DNA from: Eutreptiella sp. 'Long Island Sound 2002'
Lineage: Eukaryota > Euglenozoa > Euglenophyceae > Eutreptiales > Eutreptiaceae
Direction: 5' to 3'
DNA: 64,000 bases
NCBI GenBank assembly: GCA_964036045.1
Contig: OZ038385.1
Location: 28,976,853-29,040,852, forward strand
The notes beneath the pieces were generated by a model that saw only the letters and a list, made by a program, of their open reading frames with translations, was not told the origin of the DNA and made no database searches. A program made the position numbers and the translations under genes. Positions within the stretch are counted from its first letter, which is position 1; each line of letters starts with the position of its first letter. Shown here piece after piece: positions 53,806 through 64,000 of the stretch.

Positions 53806-56212
53806 ATGCACCCTGTGTGTGTGTGTGGACACCCACCTGCTGTCATTTTTACCCCGAAGTCAGGGTCATTTGTGACGGTAACGGAGAAGTGTAGCCCTAG
53901 TGTCGCCCCCTTAGGCCCCTTAGGCCCCTTAACTCAATCCAAAAGCCGCACCCTGTTTTTTTCACTTTGTAAAAAGTTTTGTAACTCTGTCAACTGTTAC
54001 AAGTCGGGTACTATCGCAATTTTTTTCTTGTGTGAAAAAAACAGGGTGCGGGTTTTGCTGGGACACCCACCTGCTGTCATTTTTACCGCAACATCAGGGT
54101 CATTTGTGACGGGAATGGAGAAGTGTAGCCCCGGGTGTCGCCCCCTTAGGCTTCTTAGGCCCCTTAACTCAATCCAAAGGCCGCACCCTGTTTTTTTCAC
54201 TTTGTAAAAAGTTTTGTGACTCTGTCAACTGTTACAAATCGGTTACTATCGCGATTTTTTTGTTGTGTCCGAAAAAGTGTGTGAGAAAAACAGGGTGCGG
54301 GTTTTGGTGGGACACCCACCTGCTGTCATTTTTAGGCCAAAATCAGGGTCATTTCTGACGGTAACGGGGATTTGTAGCCCTAGTGTCGCCCCCACAGGCC
54401 CCCTGGGCCCCTTAACTCAATCCAAAAGCCGCACTCCGTTTTTCTTCACTTTGTAAAAAGTTTTGTAACTCTGTGAACTGTTAAAAATCGGTTACCATCG
54501 CAATTGTTTTCTTTTGTGAAAAAAACAGGGTGCGGGTTTTGCTGGGACACCCACCTGCTGTCATTTTTACCCCAAAATCAGGGTCATTTGTGACGGTAAC
54601 GGAGAAGTGTAGCCCTAGTGTCGCCCCCTTAGGCCCCTTAACTCAATCCAAAAGCCGCACCCTTTTTTTTTCACTTTGTAAATGGTTTTGTGACTCTGTC
54701 AACTGTTACAAATCGGTTACTATCGCGATTTCTTTCTTGTGTGAAAAAAACAGCGTGCGGGTTTTGCTGGGACACCCACCTGCTGTCATTCTCACTCCAA
54801 AATCAGGGTCATTTGTGACAGGAACAGCGATGTGTAGCCTTCAAGTGTCACCCCACCCCCCCTCCTCCCTCCTAATCTAGGTTACTATTACGATTTGTTC
54901 CCTGAGTGGAAAAAACAGGGTGTGGGTTTTGGTGGGTCACCCACCTGCCGTGATTTTTACCGGAAATCAGGATCATCTGTGACAGCTTCAGCAATGTGTA
55001 GCCTTCAAGTGTCACCCCACCCGCTCTCCTCCCTCTTAATCTAGGTTACCTCCATCCGCGCGAGGTCGTACTTCCAGAGGGAAACACCCTAACCCTAACC
55101 CTGATTAAAACTTGCCTTGCACACGATGGAGCCTTATACACATGTCGGAAAGCCGCACCCTTTTTTTTTCACTTTGCAAAACGTTTTGTAACTCTGTCAA
55201 CCGTTATAAATCGTTTACTATTACAATTTTTTCCTTTACTGAAAAAAACAGGGTGCCGGTTTTGTTATGCCATCCGCTTGCTGTCATTTTTACCCCAAAA
55301 CTGGGGTCATCTATGACAGGAACAGCGATGTGTAGCCTTCAAGTGTCACCCCAACCCCCCTCCTCCCTCCTAATCTAGGTTACCCCCATCCGCGCGAGGT
55401 CACAATTCCGGAGGGAGACCCCCAACCCTAACCCTAATTAAAACGTGTGTTGCACACGATGCAGCCTTATATACATGATGGAAAGCCGCACCCTGTTTTT
55501 TTCACTTTGCAAAAAGTGTTGTAACTCTGTCAACGGTTACAAATCGGTTACTATTACGATTTTTTCCCTGAGTGAAAGAAACAGGGTGCGGGTTTTGTTA
55601 TGCCATCTGCTTGCTGTCATTTTTACCCCAACATCAGGGTCACCTGTGACAGGAACAGCGATGTGTAGCTTTCAAGTGTCACCCCACCCCCCCTCCTCCC
55701 TCCTAATCTAGGTTACTATTACGATTTGTTCCCTGAGTTAAAAATACAGGGTGCGGGTTTGGGTCGGTTACCCACCTGCCGTAATTTTTACCCAAAATCA
55801 GGGTCATCTGTGACGGGTCCGGCAATGTGTAGGCTTCAAGTGTCACCCCACCCACCCTCCCCCCTCCTAATCTAGGTTACCCCATGCGCGCGAGGTCACA
55901 CTTCCGAAGGGAGACACCCTACCCCTAACATTAATGGAAACGTGCGTTGCACACGATGCAGCCTTATACACATGATGGAAAGCCGCACCCTGTTTTTTTC
56001 ACTTTGCACAAAGTTTTGTAACTCTGTCAACGGTTATAAATCGGTTACTATTACAATTTTTTCCCTGAGTGAAAAAAACAGGGTGCGGGTTTTGTTATGC
56101 CTTCTGCTTGCTGTCATTTTTACCCCAACATCAGGGTCACCTGTGACAGGAACAGCGATGTGTAGCCTTCAAGTGTCACCCCACCCCCCCTCCTCCCTCC
56201 TAATCTAGGTTA
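53806..56212. repeat. Tandem array of composite units carrying the fold-back element
   Basis: From 53806 to ~54850 units of ~235 bp each combine CACCCACCTGCTGTCATTTT, a CAGGGTCATTTGTGAC block, a CGCCCCC-TTAGGCCCC block and one fold-back copy. From ~54880 to 56212 a related longer unit (~330 to 490 bp) adds CCTCCTCCCTCCTAATCTAG, GCGCGAGGTCACA-TTCCGG and CCCTAACCCTA-type sequence. The array ends abruptly at 56212, where the 62-bp satellite begins. Confidence 0.8.
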
Positions 56213-58812
56213 CAGGAGCCAAGTGGCCCAGGACATCGCACAGGCAACACAACAAACCGAGCGGGTACAGCCGTGAACAGGAGCCAAGTGGCCCAGAAAA
56301 CGCACGCGCAACACAACGCACCGAGCGGGCACACCAGTGAACAGGAGCCAGGTGACCCAGGACACCGCACAAGCAAAGCAAAGGAGGGAGCGCGCACACC
56401 GGTGAACAGGAGCCAAGTGGCCCAGGACACCGCACACGTAACACAACGGACCGAGCGGGCACACCGGTGAACAGAAGCTAAGTGGCCCAGGACACCGCAC
56501 GAGGCAAGCAACGGACGGAGCGGGCACACCGGTAAACAGGAGCCAAGTGGCCCAGGACACCGCACACGCAACACAACAAACCACGCCGGCACACCGATGA
56601 ACAGGAGTCAAGTGGCCCACGACACCGCACACGCAAAGCTACGCACCGAGCGGGCACACCAGTGAACAGGAGCCAAGTGGCTCAGGACACCGCACACGCA
56701 ACACAACACACCGAGCGGGCACACCGGTGAACAAGAGCCAAGTGGCCCAGGACACCGCACCAGCACAGCAACGCACTAAGCGGGCGCACCGGTGAACAGG
56801 AGCCAAGTGGCCCAAGCCAGCGCAGACGCAACACAACAAACCACGCGGGCACACCGGTGAACAGGAGCCAAGTGGCCCAGGACACCGCACACGCAACGCA
56901 ACGCACCGAGCGGGCACACCACTGGACAGTAGCCAAGTGGCCCAGGACACCGCACACGCAACACAACGCACCGACCGGGCACACCGGTGAACAAGAGCCA
57001 AGTGGCCTAGGACACCGCACACGCAACACAACGCACCGAGCGGGCACACCGATGACCAGGAGCCAAGTGCCCCAGGACACCGCACACACAACACAAGGCA
57101 CCGAGCAGGCACGCCGGTGAACAGGAGCCAAGTGGCCCAGGACACCGCACACGCGACACAACACGCCCGGCGGGCACACCGGTGAACAGGAGCCAAGTGG
57201 CCGAGGACACGGCATACGCAACACAACGCACCGAGCGGGCACACCGGTGAACAGGAGCCAAGTGGCCAAGGACACCGCACACACAACACAACGCACCGAG
57301 CGGGCACACCGGTGAACAGGAGCCAAGTGGCCCAGGACACCGCAGACGCAACACAACAAACCACGGAGGCACACCGGTGAACAGGGGCCAAGTGGCCCAG
57401 GACACCGCACACACAACACAACGCACCGAGCAGGCACACCGGTCAACAGGAGCCAAGTGGCCCAGGACACCGCACACCGGACACAACGCACCGAGCGGGC
57501 ACACCAGTGAACAGGAGCCAAGTGGCCCAGGACACCGCACACGCAACACAACAAACCACGCGTGCACACTGGTGAACAGGAGCCAAGTGGCCCAAGACCC
57601 CGCACACCGAATGCAACACACGGAGCGGGCACACCGGTGAACAGGAGCCAAGTGGCCCAGGACACCGCACACGTAACACAACAAACCACGCGGGCGCACC
57701 AGTGAACAGGAGCCAAGTGGCCCAAGCCACCGCAGACGCAACACAACAAACCACGGGGGCACACCGGTGAACAGGAGCCAAGTGGCCCAGGACACTGCAC
57801 ACCGAAAGCAACACACGGAGCGGGCACACCGGTGAACAGGAGCCAAGTGGCCCAGGACACCGCACACGCAACGCAACGCAATGAGCAGGCACACCGTTGA
57901 GCAGTAGCCAAGTGGCCAAGGGCACCGCACACGCAACACAACGCACCGAGCGGGCGCACCAGTGAACAGGAGCCAAATGGCCCAGGACACCGCACACGCA
58001 ACACAACAAACCACGCTAGCACACCGGTGAACAGGAGTCAAGTGGCCCGGGACACCGCACGGCGAAAGCAACACACAGAGCGGGCACACCGGTGAACAGG
58101 AGCCAAGTGACCCAGGACACCGCACACGTAACACAACAAACCACGCGGGCGCACCAGTGAACAGGAGCCAAGTGGCCCAAGCCACCGCAGACGCAACACA
58201 ACAAACCACGCGGGCACACCAGTGAACAGGAGCCAAGTGGCCCAGGACACCGCATACGCAAAGCAACGCACCGAGCGGGCACACCGGTGAACAGGAGCCA
58301 AGTGGCCCAGGACACCGCACACACAACACAACGCACCGAGCGGGCACACCTGTGAACAGAGCCAAGTGGCCCAGGACACCGCACACGCAACGCAACGCAC
58401 CGAGCGGGCACACCGGTGAACAGGAGCCAAGTGGCCCGGGACACCGCACACACAACACAACGCACCGGGCGGGCACACCAGTGAACAGGTGCCAAGTGGC
58501 CCAGGACACCGCACACACAACACAACGCACCGAGCGGGCACACCGGTGAACAGGAGCCAAGTGGCCCAGGACACCGCACACGCAACGCAACGCACCGAGC
58601 GGGCACACCGGTGAACAGGAGCCAAGTGGCCCGGGACACCGCACACACAACACAACGCACCGGGCGGGCACACCAGTGAACAGGTGCCAAGTGGCCCAGG
58701 ACACCGCACACACAACACAACGCACCGAGCAGGCACACCAGTGAACACGAGCCAAGTGGCCAAGGACACCGCACACACAACACAAGACACCGAGCGGGTG
58801 CACCAGTGAAAA
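56213..58812 (+). repeat. 62-bp satellite, array B (about 42 copies)
   Basis: The unit has GGTGAACAGGAGCCAAGTGG, CCCAGGACACCGCACAC, GCAACACAACGCACCGAG and CGGGCACACC blocks with scattered substitutions. On the minus strand no phase of the unit contains a stop, which produces overlapping frames of 266 to 598 codons in all phases. Period 62 is not divisible by three, so each frame reads the three phases in turn. None is a gene. Confidence 0.9.
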
Positions 58813-58817
58813 GGAGT

Positions 58818-59870
58818 AAGTAAGTAAGTAAGGGCGGCCGCGTCCGCAGCCTCATCTGACATCTCCTTGTTTGTTTTACATGGTGGCCGCCTCTGGCGGG
58901 AAGGAGTGCTCTCCACCATCAGTTCCCCTGGCGACCCCTGTCTCACCTCACGGCCGAGAACTTCAACCAGGTTCCCTTGGGGCATGACCGGTGGTAGGCT
59001 CCCTTCAGTCGCTGCCCTCACGGTTTCAGCTCCTTCCGGTCACCCTTCGAAGGATCCCCCGGCCTTCCCCCCCTAGCACAGCCTTTTGGGCGCCTGCAGG
59101 CGGGTTTCCTGTGGAAAGCCCCTTGCCGACAGCGGAGCATTTCTCTCTGTCAACCACATTCCACCACTCCCCATCCCTCACGGGCTGGAGAACCCACTCG
59201 GCTCCCGGATGCACTTGGTTGTCGTCCATCCACGGCTGGAGGCCAGGGGGCGACCCTTTCCACGTTCCCCCTGGTCCCGCTCACGCGTGAACCTACGTGT
59301 ACTCAGGCCATTGATCCGGGGATCTCAAGGTCAACCCTCACCCCTGCGGACACCTCACGGCCGTCCCGGAGTTCAGGACATTTTCCCGACTTCCCGTGGC
59401 CAGGCTCCCCATGGTTGGCCCATGGTTCACCACTCCAATGGGGCCTTCCCATGTCCCATTCCCCTGTGCCTCATCCCGGCACCGGCCCGTTCCCAGCGTC
59501 CCTTGGACTCCCTACCCCGTCGGGCCGTTGTGCGGCCCTAGCCACACGCCCTTCCCCGCCCCGTCCCCTTGTCCCTTCATCCCGTGTTTATACCCCACCG
59601 GGTCGCCTGCTACCCTGTGGCGCTGGCCCACTGGGGCCTCTTCCTTCCGGGGACCGCTTCGTGCGCTTAGCACGGGTCGCTCCCTCCCCGGCCTAATCCC
59701 CTGGGCTGTCTTGCGGCCCCATCCCATCCCTCATCCCGTGTTTATACCCCACCGGGCCGCCAGCAACCCTGTGGCGCGGGCCCTCTGGATCCTCATCCAT
59801 CCGGGGACCGTTTCGTGCGCCTAGCACGGGTCGCTCCCTTCCCGCCCCCTTCCCCGGTGCCGCGGCCCCG
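58818..59870 (-). mobile_element. (TTAC)n-tailed element, copy B
   Basis: The plus strand starts with (GTAA)n at 58816-58832 and continues as the reverse complement of 41914-40980, including the TCACCTCACGGCCGAGAACT block and CATCCACGGCTGGAGGCCAG. Two partly duplicated segments around 59575-59640 and 59725-59790 share TCATCCCGTGTTTATACCCC. Its 3' tail abuts satellite array B, and its other end runs into inverted satellite array C. No protein domain is visible. Confidence 0.6.
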
Positions 59871-59877
59871 GCCTGTT

Positions 59878-60320
59878 GTGTGTTCGGTGTCCTGGACCCC
59901 CTGGCTCCTGTTCACCAGTGTGCTCGCTCCGTGTGTGGTGTTGCGTGTACGGCGTCCTGGGCCTCCTGACTCCTGTTCACCGCTGTGCACGCCCTGTGTG
60001 TGGTGTTGCGTGCACGGTTTCCTGGGCCTCCTGGCTCCTGCTCTCTGGCGTGCACACTCTGTGTGTGGTGTTGCGGGTGCGGTGTCCTGGGCCTCTTGGT
60101 CCCTGTTCACCGGTGTGCACGTTCGCTGTGTGTTGTTGCGTGCGCGGTGTCCTGGGCCGCTTGGCTCCTGTTCACAGGTGTTCCTCCCTCGGTGCGCTGT
60201 GTCGTGTGTACGGTGTCCTGGGCCCCTTGGCTCCTGTTCACCGGTGTGCACTCTTTGTGTGCGGTGTTGTATGTGCGGCGTCCTGAGCCTCCTGGCTCCT
60301 GTTCACCGGTGCGCTTGCTC
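59878..60320 (-). repeat. 62-bp satellite, array C (about seven copies, inverted)
   Basis: Plus-strand units read TGGCTCCTGTTCACCGGTGT and GCGGTGTCCTGGGCC, the reverse complement of arrays A and B. The copies are more diverged than in array B. The following 60321-60495 has no recognised gene. Confidence 0.85.
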
Positions 60321-60495
60321 GCTGTGTGCTCCTCGCATGCTTCCTATCTCCCTCCCTCATCCTCGCTTGTACTAGTGCATGTTCTCCGTGTCTGCTCTCC
60401 TGCTTTTTCCTGCCGCCGCCTTCTCGTCCTCGTGGCGCCCCTGGCGTTTGCATTTGAGTCTCCGTCCACGTTAGTCCGCTTATTCGGCCTCTCCC

Positions 60496-60954
60496 GAGTG
60501 GTGGAGTGGTGGAGTGGTGGAGTGGTGGAGTGGTGGTGTGGTGGAGTGGTGGAGTGGTGGAGTGGTGGAGTGGTGGAGTGGTGGAGTGGTGGAGTGGTGG
60601 AGTGGTGGAGTGGTGGAGTGGTGGAGTGGTGGAGTGGTGGAGTGGTGGAGTGGTGGAGTGGTGGAGTGGTGGAGTGGTGGTGTGGTGGTGTGGTGGTGTG
60701 GTGGAGTGGTGGAGTGGTGGAGTGGTGGAGTGGTGGAGTGGTGGAGTGGTGGAGTGGTGGAGTGGTGGAGTGGTGGAGTGGTGGAGTGGTGGAGTGGTGG
60801 AGTGGTGGAGTGGTGGAGTGGTGGAGTGGTGGAGTGGTGGAGTGGTGGAGTGGTGGAGTGGTGGAGTGGTGGAGTGGTGGAGTGGTGGAGTGGTGGAGTG
60901 GTGGAGTGGTGGAGTGGTGGAGTGGTGGAGTGGTGGAGTGGTGGAGTGGTGGAG
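60496..60954 (+). repeat. 8-mer satellite, unit GTGGTGGA
   Basis: About 57 nearly perfect copies, with a few GTGGTGTG variants near 60530 and 60680-60700. It is G-rich on the plus strand. Confidence 0.95.
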
Positions 60955-63307
60955 TGGGTGAGTGGGTGAGTGGGTGAGTGGGTGAGTGGGTGAGTGGGTG
61001 AGTGGGTGAGTGGGTGAGTGGGTGAGTGGGCGAGTGGGTGAGTGGGTGAGTGGGTGAGTGGGTGAGTGGGTGTGTGGGTGAGTGGGTGAGTGGGTGAGTG
61101 GGTGAGTGGGTGAGTGGGTGAGTGGGTGAGTGGGTGAGTGGGTGAGTGGGTGAGTGGGTGAGTGGGTGAGTGGGTGAGTCGGTGAGTGGGTGAGTGGGTG
61201 AGTGGGTGAGTGGGTGTGTGAATGAGTGGGTGAGCGGGTGAGTGGGTGAGTGGGTGTGTGGGTGTGTGGGTGTGTGGGTGAGTGGGTGAGTGGGTGAGTG
61301 GGTGAGTGGGTGAGTGGGTGAGTGGGTGAGTGGGTGAGTGGGTGAGTGGGTGAGTGGGTGAGTGGGTGAGTGGGTGAGTGGGTGAGTGGGTGAGTGGGTG
61401 AGTGGTGGAGTGGGTGAGTGGGTGAGTGGGTGAGTGGGTGAGTGGTCGAGTGGGTGAGAGGGTGAGTGGGTGAGTGGGTGAGTGGGTGAGTGGGTGAGTG
61501 GGTGAGTGGGTGAGTGGGTGAGTGGGTGAGTGGGTGACTGGGCGAGTGGGTGAGTGGGTGAGTGGGTGAGTGGGTGAGTGGGTGAGTGGGTGAGTGGGTG
61601 AGTGGGTGAGTGGGTGAGTGGGTGAGTGGGTGAGTGGGTGAGTGGGTGAGTGGGTGAGTGGGTGAGCGGGTGAGTGGGTGAGTGGGTGAGTGGGTGAGTG
61701 GGTGAGTGGGTGAGTGGGTGAGTGGGTGAGTGGGTGAGTGGGTGAGTTTGTGAGTGGGTGAGTGGGTGAGTGGGTGAGTGGGTGAGTGGGTGAGTGGGTG
61801 AGTGGGTGAGTGGGTGAGTGGGTGAGTGGGTGAGTGGGTGAGTGGGTGAGTGGGTGAGTGGGTGAGTGGGTGAGTGGGTGAGTGGGTGAGTGGGTGAGTG
61901 GGTGAGTGGGTGAGTGGGTGAGTGGGTGAGTGGGTGAGTGGGTTAGGGTGAGTGGGTGAGTGGGTGAGTGGGTGAGTGGGTGAGTGGGTGAGTGGGTGAG
62001 CGGGTGAGTGGGTGAGTGGGTGAGTGGGTGAGTGGGTGAGTGGGCGAGTGGGCGAGTGGGCTTGTGGGCGAGTGGGCGAGTGGGTGAGTGGGTGAGTGGG
62101 TGAGTGGGTGAGTGGGTGAGTGGGTGAGTGGGTGAGTGGGTGAGTGGGTGAGTGGGTGAGTGGGTGAGTGGGTGAGTGGGTGAGTGGGTGAGTGGGTGAG
62201 TGGGTGAGTGGGTGAGTGGGTGAGTGGGTGAGTAGGTGAGTGGCTGAGTGGGTGAGTGGGTGAGACGGTGAGTGGCTGAGTGGGTGAGTGGGTGAGTGGG
62301 TGAGTGAGTTAGTGGGTGAGTGGGTGAGTGGGTGAGTGGGTGAGTGGGTGAGTGGGTGAGTGGGTGAGTGGGTGACTGGGTGAGTGGGTGAGTGGGTGAG
62401 TGGGTGAGTGGGTGGATGGGTGAGTGGGTGAGTGGGTGAGTGGGTGAGTGGGTGAGTGGGTGAGTGGGTGAGTGGGTGAGTGGGTGACTGGGTGAGTGAG
62501 TGAGTGGGTGAGTCGGTGAGTGGGTGAGTGGGTGAGTGGGTGAGTGGGTGAGTGGGTGAGTGGGTGAGTGGGTGAGTGGGTGAGTGGGTGAGTGGGTGAG
62601 TGGGTGAGTGGGTGAGTGGGTGAGTGGGTGAGTGGGTGAGTGGGTGAGTGGGTGAGTGGCTGAGTGGGTGAGTTGGTGAGTGGGTGAGTGGCTGAGTGGG
62701 TGAGTGGGTGAGCGGGTGAGTGGGGGTGAGTGGGTGAGTGGGTGAGTGGGTGAGTTGGTGAGTGGGTGAGTGGGTGAGTGGGTGAGTGGGTGAGTGGGTG
62801 AGTGGGTGAACGGGTGAGTGGGTGAGTGGGTGAGTGGGTGAGTGGGTGAGTGGGTGAGTGGGTGAGTGGGTGAGTGGTTGAGTGGGTGAGTGGATGAGTG
62901 GGTGAGTGGGTGAGTGGGTGAGTGGGTGAGTGGGTGAGTGGGTGAGTGGGTGAGTGGATGAGTGGGTGAGTGGGTCAGTGGGTGAGTGGGTGAGTGGGTG
63001 AGTGGGTGAGTGGGTGAGTGGGTGAGTGGGTGAGTGGGTGAGTGGGTGAGTGGGTGAGTGGGTGAGTGGGTGAGTGGGTGAGTGGGTGAGTGGGTGTGTG
63101 GGTGAGTGGGTGAGTGGCTGAGTGGGTGAGTGGGTGAGTGGGTGAGTGGGTGAGTGGGTGTGTGGATGAGTGGGTGAGTGGGTGAGCGGGTGAGTGGGTG
63201 AGTGGGTGAGTGGGTGAGTGGGTGAGTGGGTGAGTGGGTGAGTTGGTGAGTGGGTGAGTGGGTGAGTGGGTGAGAGGGTGAGTGGGAGAGTGGGTGAGTG
63301 GGTGAGT
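60955..63307 (+). repeat. 8-mer satellite, unit GTGGGTGA
   Basis: About 290 copies follow directly from the related GTGGTGGA array, with scattered single-base variants and one GGTTAGGGTGA at 61941. The C-rich minus strand gives very long frames of the pattern HSPTHPLT (951 and 1,050 codons), which are artefacts of a stop-free 8-mer. The G runs of three at 8-base spacing could support quadruplex formation. Confidence 0.95.
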
Positions 63308-64000
63308 GACGCGTTCCCGTGGGGGGCCTGGCCATGGGACGCTGCGGTGGACACGCACAAGTAAGCAGGCAGGCAAAGCACTACGCTCACAGGGGCATCA
63401 TTGCGCTCGTGTCATGTGACAAAGCGTTTCAGGATCCTTGCCACTCTGAAACAAGGGAACAAAAGTATGTACAGCAACACATCAGGATATGTACACATGG
63501 GGTTAAGACTGGACTGGGGTAAGTGCATCACAGGACAATAGACACTCAGTCCCAACTCATATCCCAATCCCAGGGCCGACCCTCTCAGTGGCTGGTGGGG
63601 GCGGGGGCTCAAACACAACCCATGCCCTGCTCAGTCCGGACCCTGAAACCCTGCCAATAGGGGAGGTGTCCCGCCCAGCCACAGGCGACTTCCTAACAAG
63701 CAAGAGGCTCCAAGGCCAACCGTCAGTGGCTCCCCATGCTCCCCTAACAGCAGGTCCCAACTTCTCTATGAGCCAGAGATATGGCCCCGCCATTATCCCC
63801 TAGGAGTTGGTAGCTGAAAATGGGCTGTTTCAGCCCAACCTGACATTAGCACAAAAATCTCCAAAATTGACCCCTGGTCTGGACCCGCCAGAGGTAGGGA
63901 CGAGGCAACTGATCCTATGCCCTTCAAGTACGAACTTTCTGGAGCCCTCACCCAACCTGGTTCCCTCTGAGGTCCCGGCATCAGGGCACCACGGGTTCGT
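63308..64000. other. Sequence beyond the satellite, no recognised gene
   Basis: Complexity becomes normal and moderately GC-rich. Only short frames (up to about 78 codons) occur, and none has a motif. The edge of the window truncates any larger feature. Confidence 0.4.

Noticed and set aside
57007-58803. A 598-codon Cys-rich minus-strand frame
   Set aside because: It is an artefact of the 62-bp satellite. Overlapping frames in other phases are also long.
60238-63390. A 1,050-codon minus-strand frame and other frames of the form HSPTHPLT
   Set aside because: They arise from an 8-mer satellite with no stop in any minus-strand phase. The amino-acid repeat is the 8-mer read three times, and several phases are open at once.

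Overview
The window is nuclear DNA from a eukaryote with a large, repeat-dominated genome. There are no bacterial-style operons, no tRNA or rRNA genes that I can see, and no clear single-copy host gene. Nearly every supportable coding region belongs to a transposable element, and many carry in-frame stops. The element mix (Penelope-like, gag/aspartic-protease, and a GC-rich non-LTR element with RNase H) would suit a plant or green-algal lineage. I cannot name the organism from sequence alone.

Layout. 0.2-3.6 kb: a minus-strand Penelope-like element (ORF1, a decayed reverse transcriptase (RT), and a hammerhead-like motif upstream of ORF1). 3.7-4.9 kb: a 5'-truncated copy of a non-LTR family, with an internal tandem array and an (ACCT)n tail. 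4.9-10 kb: the gag and aspartic-protease part of an LTR-type retroelement, minus strand, decayed and cut off by the previous insertion. 10-15.4 kb: AT-rich, T-rich and small-repeat sequence plus a second truncated non-LTR copy. 15.4-16.1 kb: a decayed unknown coding region.

16.2-29.7 kb is the most structured part. A transposon marked by a 22-bp palindrome appears to be split by a ~10.6 kb minus-strand non-LTR element (17.0-27.6 kb). That element encodes RT plus RNase H, then an overlapping ORF with a Ulp1/C48-like cysteine protease and a long Pro- and Arg/Ser-rich region. The host transposon resumes at 27.6 kb with a ~660-codon reading frame. 29.9-33.1 kb: a ~3.2 kb DNA transposon with ~35-bp terminal inverted repeats (TIRs) and unrecognised proteins.

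33.1-37.0 kb: AT-rich, no gene recognised. 37.0-42.5 kb: two partial copies of a retroelement gag separated by GC-rich minisatellites and an element with a (TTAC)n tail. 42.5-44.5 kb: tandem repeats. 44.5-46.1 kb: an unrecognised decayed coding region. 46.2-63.3 kb: essentially repeats, namely microsatellites, a 1,330-bp tandem duplication, many copies of a ~114-bp fold-back unit, a ~42-copy 62-bp satellite, a second (TTAC)n-tailed element, and 2.8 kb of 8-mer satellite. Very long open frames in these arrays come from stop-free repeat units, not genes.
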